Assembly: GCA_036927565.1 (NCBI GenBank) | Contig: JAYESD010000009.1 | Coordinates: forward strand, 159,300,929 to 159,364,928 | Reading direction: 5' to 3' | Source of the DNA: Tuctoria greenei | Taxonomy: Eukaryota; Streptophyta; Magnoliopsida; Poales; Poaceae | Length of the DNA stretch: 64,000 nt | In this document: positions 59,501 to 64,000 of the stretch, piece by piece | Layout of the letters: the number at the start of each line of letters is the position of its first letter | How positions within the stretch are numbered: position 1 is the first letter of the stretch | Made by a program: the position numbers and the translations under genes | The notes under the pieces: model-generated | The model's database searches: none | Told to the model about the DNA's origin: nothing | Seen by the model: the letters and a program-made list of their open reading frames with translations, nothing else

Positions 59501-62227
59501 GGACAAAAGGTAAGAAACTTGTAGATAAAGACACTTGGTGGTGGAATGAAGATGTACAAAAAGCTATTAAGGAGAAGAAGGAGTCTTATAAGGGCTGGCA
59601 TCATGAGAGAAGTGCAAGTAACATGGCGAAATATAAAGAGGCTAAGAAAAATGCTAGGCGTGTTGTGAGTAAAGCAAGGGGGCAGGCCTATGATGCGCTA
59701 TATGAGAGGCTAGGGACAAAAGAAGGCGAAAAGGATATATACAAGATGGCGAAACTTCGCGAGAGAAAGGTGAGAGATCTCAACCAAGTCAAATGCATTA
59801 AGGATGAGGCAGGCCAAATTCTATTGAAGGAGGAAGAAATTAGGGACAGATAGCGGGACTACTTCAATGGACTATTCAATGACGGGAATGAGAGTATTAG
59901 GTTCGAGTTGGATGACTCATTTGATGACATCAACAGACGATTCGTGCGGAGGATACAAGAGTCCGAGGTTAGAGAGGCCCTAAAAAGGATGAAAGGAGGA
60001 AAGGCCCGCGGCCCCGATGATGTCCCCATTGAGGTGTGGAGATGTCTAGGGGATGTAGCAATAGTATGGCTCACTAAACTATTCAACCGCATTTTTAAGT
60101 CAAACAAAATGCCTGAAGAGTGGCGGAAAAGTATTTTAGTACCCATCTTCAAAAATAAAGGAGATGTTCAAAATTGTACTAATTACCGAGGAATTAAGCT
60201 CATGAGTCATACTATGAAGCTCTGTGAGAGAGTGATTGAACACCGCTTGAGGAAAGTGACCAATGTCACTAAAAACCAGTTTGGTTTTATGCCTGGGAGG
60301 TCCACTATGGAGGCGATTTTCTTACTCCGTCAGCTTATGGAGAGGTATAGGAAGCAAAAGAAGGATCTACATTTAGTGTTCATTGACTTGGAGAAGGCAT
60401 ACGATAAGGTACCAAGACGGGTCATGTGGTGGGCACTAGAGAAACACAAAGTCCCAACAAAGTACATTAACCTTATCAAAGATATGTACGATAATGTGGT
60501 GACAAGTGTGCGCGTAAGAGATAGTGAGGCCGACACTTTTCCTATCACAATAGGGTTACACCAAGGATCAGCCTTAAGTCCTTACATCTTTTCTTTAGTG
60601 ATGGATGAGGTGTCGAAGGATATACAAGGGGATATCCCTTGGTGTATGCTCTTTGCTGATGATGTAGTGTTGGTAGATGAAACTAGGGATGGTGTTGATA
60701 GAAAATTGGAGCTATGAAGGCAGACCTTAGAGTCTAAGGGGTTTAGACTTAGTAGAACCACGACCGAGTATATGAGATGCGACTTTAGTGATGTCGGGTG
60801 CGATGATGGTAATGTTAGTTTACAAGGACAAGTAGTACCTAGAAGAGACACATTTCGATATTTAGGATCAATGTTACAAAGCAATGGTGATATTGACGAA
60901 GATGTTTGCCACAGGATCAAGATCGGGTGGATGAAGTGGCGACAAGCATCTGGAATCTTATGTGATAAGAAAGTTCCACAAAAATTGAAAGAAAAATTTT
61001 ATAGGACGGTGATCAGACCTGCGATGCTGTATGGAGCAGAATGTTGGTCAACTAAAAGGCAACATGTCCAACAATTGAGTGTTGCGGAGATGCGCATGCT
61101 ACGGTGGATGTGCGGTCACACAAGAAGAGACAAAATTAGGAACGAAGTAATACGTGATAGGGTAGGGGTGGCACCGATTGAGGAGAAGCTAGTCCAACAT
61201 CGCCTACGGTGGTTTGGGCATATCCAGCGGAGACCTCCAGACGCACCGGTTAACAGTGGGATTATAAAGAGTGGAGAAAATTTTAGGAGGGGTAGAGGTC
61301 GACCAAGGTTGACATGGCAGGAGGCGGTGAAACGAGATTTAAAGGAGTGAGACATACCTAGAGATTTGGCTCATGATAGGACTGCATGGAAATTAGCAAT
61401 TCATGTGCCAGAATCTTAGTTTATTCATAATTTGTTACTCTTATCTTCTTTCTTATTAACCCATTTTAGAATAAATAAAATGTAGTTTTTTTTACTTTCA
61501 TCTTATTTTCTATTACTTTTCTTCAAAATTGTTGGGTTTCATTTCTAGCTGACCCCAACTTGTTTGGGACAAAGGCTTGGTTGTTGTTGTATTCTTGCTT
61601 AAGAACGGCCACGTTTTATTTGGTCACCACGATTTTAGATCCATTGCAATAGATGATCGCTTGGTTATTAACACATGTAGACTCCCACATGAATAGAAGT
61701 TAAGCAGGTCCAGTTACTTCTTTAGCTTTTGACGGTAAACTGCATTTGCCCAATCAATAAAACACTACACTCTTAATTTGTTTGTTCAATATGTTGTTCT
61801 GTATTTCCGTGAAGGTTAAAGTAACTAAACTGCTGCATTTGAATCACTTTCGTAGTTTACGAGGCATATATTAAGCAATTTTCGACAAAATCTATCCTTT
61901 AGCTGTGCAAATATGCTTTATATTTTTTCACATATTTATAATCATGTGATGTTGATGGCGGGATTTATATTTAGTTTGGTATAACTAGACTTGTTTTGTT
62001 GAGACATGGGCCATCATACAAAACATCAAAATCAATCAATTTTTATTATATTCAAGTAATTTGATGATGTTAATTCATACTATAATTTCATTGCCAGGGT
62101 TTCTCTGAGGTGCAAATGTCAAAAGTTAAGCAAAGTGAAGCATTCACTAGAGAAAGGGAGAGAGAAATCGAACAGGTTAGTTCTTATTTTGTTTTTTTCT
62201 TTGACTGTTTTGCCTGTCGATCCAATG

Positions 62228-62278
<51 letters not shown>

Positions 62279-63698
62279 ATACTATTAACTGTAAAGTTTC
62301 TATTTGAAGTATTTTTATTATTGTCTGCTTGTTTGAAGGTTGTGGAATCAGTCAACGAGCTTGCACAGATCATGAAAGACCTTTCAGTTCTTGTGATTGA
62401 TCAGGTATGTGAAATCCTGATTAAATATATTATAAGTGATTAATGTTGATATTTGATAACTAGCTTCGACCAGAGTTTTGATTTCTGTCTTTGAACAGGG
62501 AACTATCATCGATCGGATAGACTACAACATACAGAACGTTGCGGCTTCAGTTGAGGAGGGTTACAAACAATTGCAAAAGGTTTAATCCCTAAACCACACA
62601 TATTCTTGCCATTAGTAATTTTCCTTTTGTATAATTTGCAGAACTGCCTTTCTCTTTTTGGCATAGTAAAAAGAATGGACCTTTAGAAATGATGAACGAA
62701 ACCTTAATCGCATCCCTCACACTAGTATTTATAAGTACTGTAGAAGCTAACCTGTGCACCAGGCTACACTGAAATTTTCACTTTCAAGCTCCTCGTTTGA
62801 CCATATATGTGCCCTTATTTATTCATGAAATAACCTATCTGTGGACCACTGTTATTTTGTTTCTTGCTTTGCCGGTGCTTAGAAGCTGCTAGAGAATAGT
62901 ATGAATGTATGGTGCCTATGGAGTAGCACAACGTTTACAAATTTGTTCTTTCTCGCATACCTTAGGGCATGAATAAAAGAAAATTGTGGGAGCCATGCAT
63001 TCAATATTGACCTTCTATGCCAATATCATGGCTAAGTATCTTGATTGGTTATAAAAATTATAACTTAAACAGATGAGTTGTGTTTAGGACCTACTAGCAC
63101 CATATGATGTAGGAGTACTACTCCCTCCATCTTACAATACTTGTCATTCTAGATTTCAAGATTTTCCTCATATTACCTGTCATTCTCATTTCCAATGTGC
63201 CGCTATATCCTGCACCCGTCCTTATTCCCTGTGCCCTTATAATGACAACAAATTTGAAATGGAGTGAGTAATTCACTAACCAAAATAATAGTTAAAAATA
63301 TATGGCTTCCGTGACCAGAGCTAGTAAATTGTTAACCAAGGCTTCAGCCTACTGGGTACCATTTTTAACCAAGGCTTCAGCCTACTGGGTACCGCAGGCT
63401 TCTCTTGCACCTTTATGATCTCTCTCATTGATGTATGATTATTCACTGTATAGTACTATTTTAGAGGTTCAGAAGTCATATGTGTTTCACCTGCAACACT
63501 TGCGACCATAGCAGTTCTCAGATGAAGAAAATGGTACTAGGAAACACAATATCTGAAGTTTACAGTCTAACTTCTTGGTCTGGTCTGCAGGCTGAGCGGA
63601 CACAGAAGAAAGGGGGCATGGTTATGTGTGCCACTGTCCTTGTCATTCTGATCTTCATCATGATAATCCTCCTGATCTTGAAGAATATCATATTCTGA
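56537..63698 (+). CDS. SYP4-type Qa-SNARE (syntaxin of the trans-Golgi network)
   Basis: Eight exons: 56537-56730, 57193-57469, 57570-57659, 57750-57827, 62098-62175, 62339-62404, 62499-62579, 63591-63698; 323 aa. It opens MATRNRTPLYRKYRDALRHV. The Habc region contains VGLPPAWVDVSEEISANMQR and EITDLLKRSEKKLQ. The Qa-SNARE helix (REIEQVVESVNELAQIMKDL, then VIDQGTIIDRIDYNIQNV with the zero-layer Gln) precedes the C-terminal anchor VLVILIFIMIILLILKNIIF. This is the SYP41/42/43 (Tlg2) pattern, which mediates secretory and vacuolar traffic and defence secretion at the trans-Golgi network. Intron 4 is 4.3 kb because of the RTE insertion. Exon 2 has tandem acceptors CAGTAG; I chose the first because it restores the usual SSRG. 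Confidence 0.92.
58194..61590 (+). mobile_element. RTE-clade non-LTR retrotransposon, essentially full length, in SYP4 intron 4
   Basis: It is flanked by a direct repeat ATTCTTGCTTAAGAAC at 58178-58193 and 61591-61606 (17 bp if the shared leading T is counted), so the insertion limits are clear. The 3' end has the RTE-type tail: CCCCAACTTGTTTGGGAC, then GGCTTGG and TTG repeats, with no poly(A). It is 3.4 kb in the same orientation as the gene. The 5' end has a leader of about 100 bases before the ORF. The perfect target duplication indicates a fairly recent event. Confidence 0.93.
58297..61419 (+). pseudogene. RTE endonuclease-reverse transcriptase ORF, broken by three stop codons
   Basis: One continuous frame runs from the first ATG at 58297 to TAG at 61417-61419. 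The APE-type endonuclease comes first (VGSWNVGSLTGK, CVQETRWTG with its catalytic Glu, GDLNGHVG, SQIDYIL). The reverse transcriptase follows, with VFIDLEKAYDKVP, GLHQGSALSPYIFSL and the catalytic FADD box, then a C-terminal region ending AWKLAIHVPES. Three in-frame stops interrupt it: TAG at 59851-59853, TGA at 60715-60717 and TGA at 61348-61350. Each is one G-to-A change from TGG, and Trp is expected at each. No frameshift was seen. Near the N-terminus a unit of about 30 residues containing YRNPxxVLxxRGPxRH is repeated three times. The copy cannot make its protein. Confidence 0.9.
62231..62274. repeat. (TA)n microsatellite in SYP4 intron 5
   Basis: About 22 uninterrupted AT units. It can fold on itself and will vary in length. 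Confidence 0.95.
63121..63268. mobile_element. Stowaway-like MITE in SYP4 intron 7
   Basis: TA-CTCCCTCCATC at the left and GAAATGGAGTGAG-TA at the right. It is 148 bp. The interior carries CTTGTCATTCTAG and related words. Confidence 0.7.
63332..63393. repeat. 29-bp direct repeat, two copies, SYP4 intron 7
   Basis: Copies at 63332-63360 and 63365-63393 are identical (TTAACCAAGGCTTCAGCC...) and separated by 4 bases. Confidence 0.9.
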
Positions 63699-64000
63699 CA
63701 TGGCTATTTCAATGGCGCCCAAGTGAACGCAATGCTTATCTGCTCTTTTTTGAGTGATTATACAGTGCCGGTGTATTGGGAAAGCCCAGTTCATTTTGAA
63801 TGGTGCAGTACGACTTACTGATCTAAGGATGGTTCTTCTGCCAATATTCATAATAACTCGACCAGCAACCGTCTTCAGTCTTCACCCCACTTTCGCCAGC
63901 ACTACCGATGTAGAGGTGTCATATTGATACCTGGTTCAATTTTTTTTAAGGAAAATGAAGAGTTGTGTTGACACATTTTACCTTTCTGTTTGTATTGGAG
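63699..64000. other. SYP4 3' UTR and window end
   Basis: Sequence after the SYP4 stop, presumably its 3' UTR. No further gene. Confidence 0.5.

Noticed and set aside
1..64000. tRNA or rRNA genes
   Set aside because: I looked for the B-box word GGTTCGAATCC and for rRNA-like sequence by eye and found none convincing. A covariance-model search would be decisive.

Overview
This window is nuclear DNA from a grass, most likely a panicoid such as sorghum or a relative. The evidence is GT-AG introns, GC-rich first exons, TA-flanked Stowaway MITEs with CTCCCTCC ends, a grass-type Ty3/Gypsy LTR, and grass-type DREB1, CrRLK1L, MORF and PPR proteins. The gene content resembles what I recall of the start of rice chromosome 6 (a DREB1C-like gene near a CrRLK1L pollen receptor kinase). 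That synteny is from memory and was not searched.

Layout, left to right. 1-2306: LTR fragment sitting in an intron. 2348-5569 (+): 3' half of a SET-domain lysine methyltransferase. 7010-7637 (-): frameshifted DREB1/CBF gene with a Mutator-type MITE just upstream of its promoter. 9032-10100: foldback element. 10796-12156 (-): BAG-domain co-chaperone. 15485-16671 (+): 2-oxoglutarate dioxygenase, gibberellin 2-oxidase-like. 17200-19740 (+): CrRLK1L receptor kinase. 22954-27612 (+): SEUSS-like corepressor with an upstream ORF. 28346-29989 (-): BIG BROTHER-like RING E3 ligase. 30984-31717: second, complete copy of the Mutator MITE. 33545-35266 (-): PLS/E-class PPR. 37159-40602 (+): oligopeptide transporter. 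41402-43009 (-): P-class PPR. 43467-44196: dead LINE. 44696-45816 (-): 58-aa one-span membrane protein. 46214-46697 (+): small acidic protein, probably N-myristoylated. 47267-51881 (+): mitochondrial DnaJ, GFA2 type. 52469-53678 (+): formiminotransferase-like protein. 54387-56119 (-): MORF/RIP RNA-editing factor. 56537-63698 (+): SYP4-type syntaxin carrying a 3.4-kb RTE retrotransposon in an intron.

The genes are ordinary single-copy housekeeping and regulatory genes and do not form one pathway. Several make organelle proteins (two PPRs, MORF, GFA2), and two pairs are divergent with only about 400 bp between start codons. The most interesting signals come from mobile DNA acting on genes. Two Mutator MITE copies have perfect 9-bp target duplications and arms built of 17-bp palindromes at an exact 29-bp period, one next to the broken DREB1 gene. 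The foldback element carries G-box sequences. The RTE element has a 16-17 bp target duplication and a reading frame broken only by three tryptophan-to-stop changes.

Exon boundaries were derived by eye from splice consensus and protein continuity. Every multi-exon CDS given here sums to a multiple of three. Transcript ends and UTR introns are inference.
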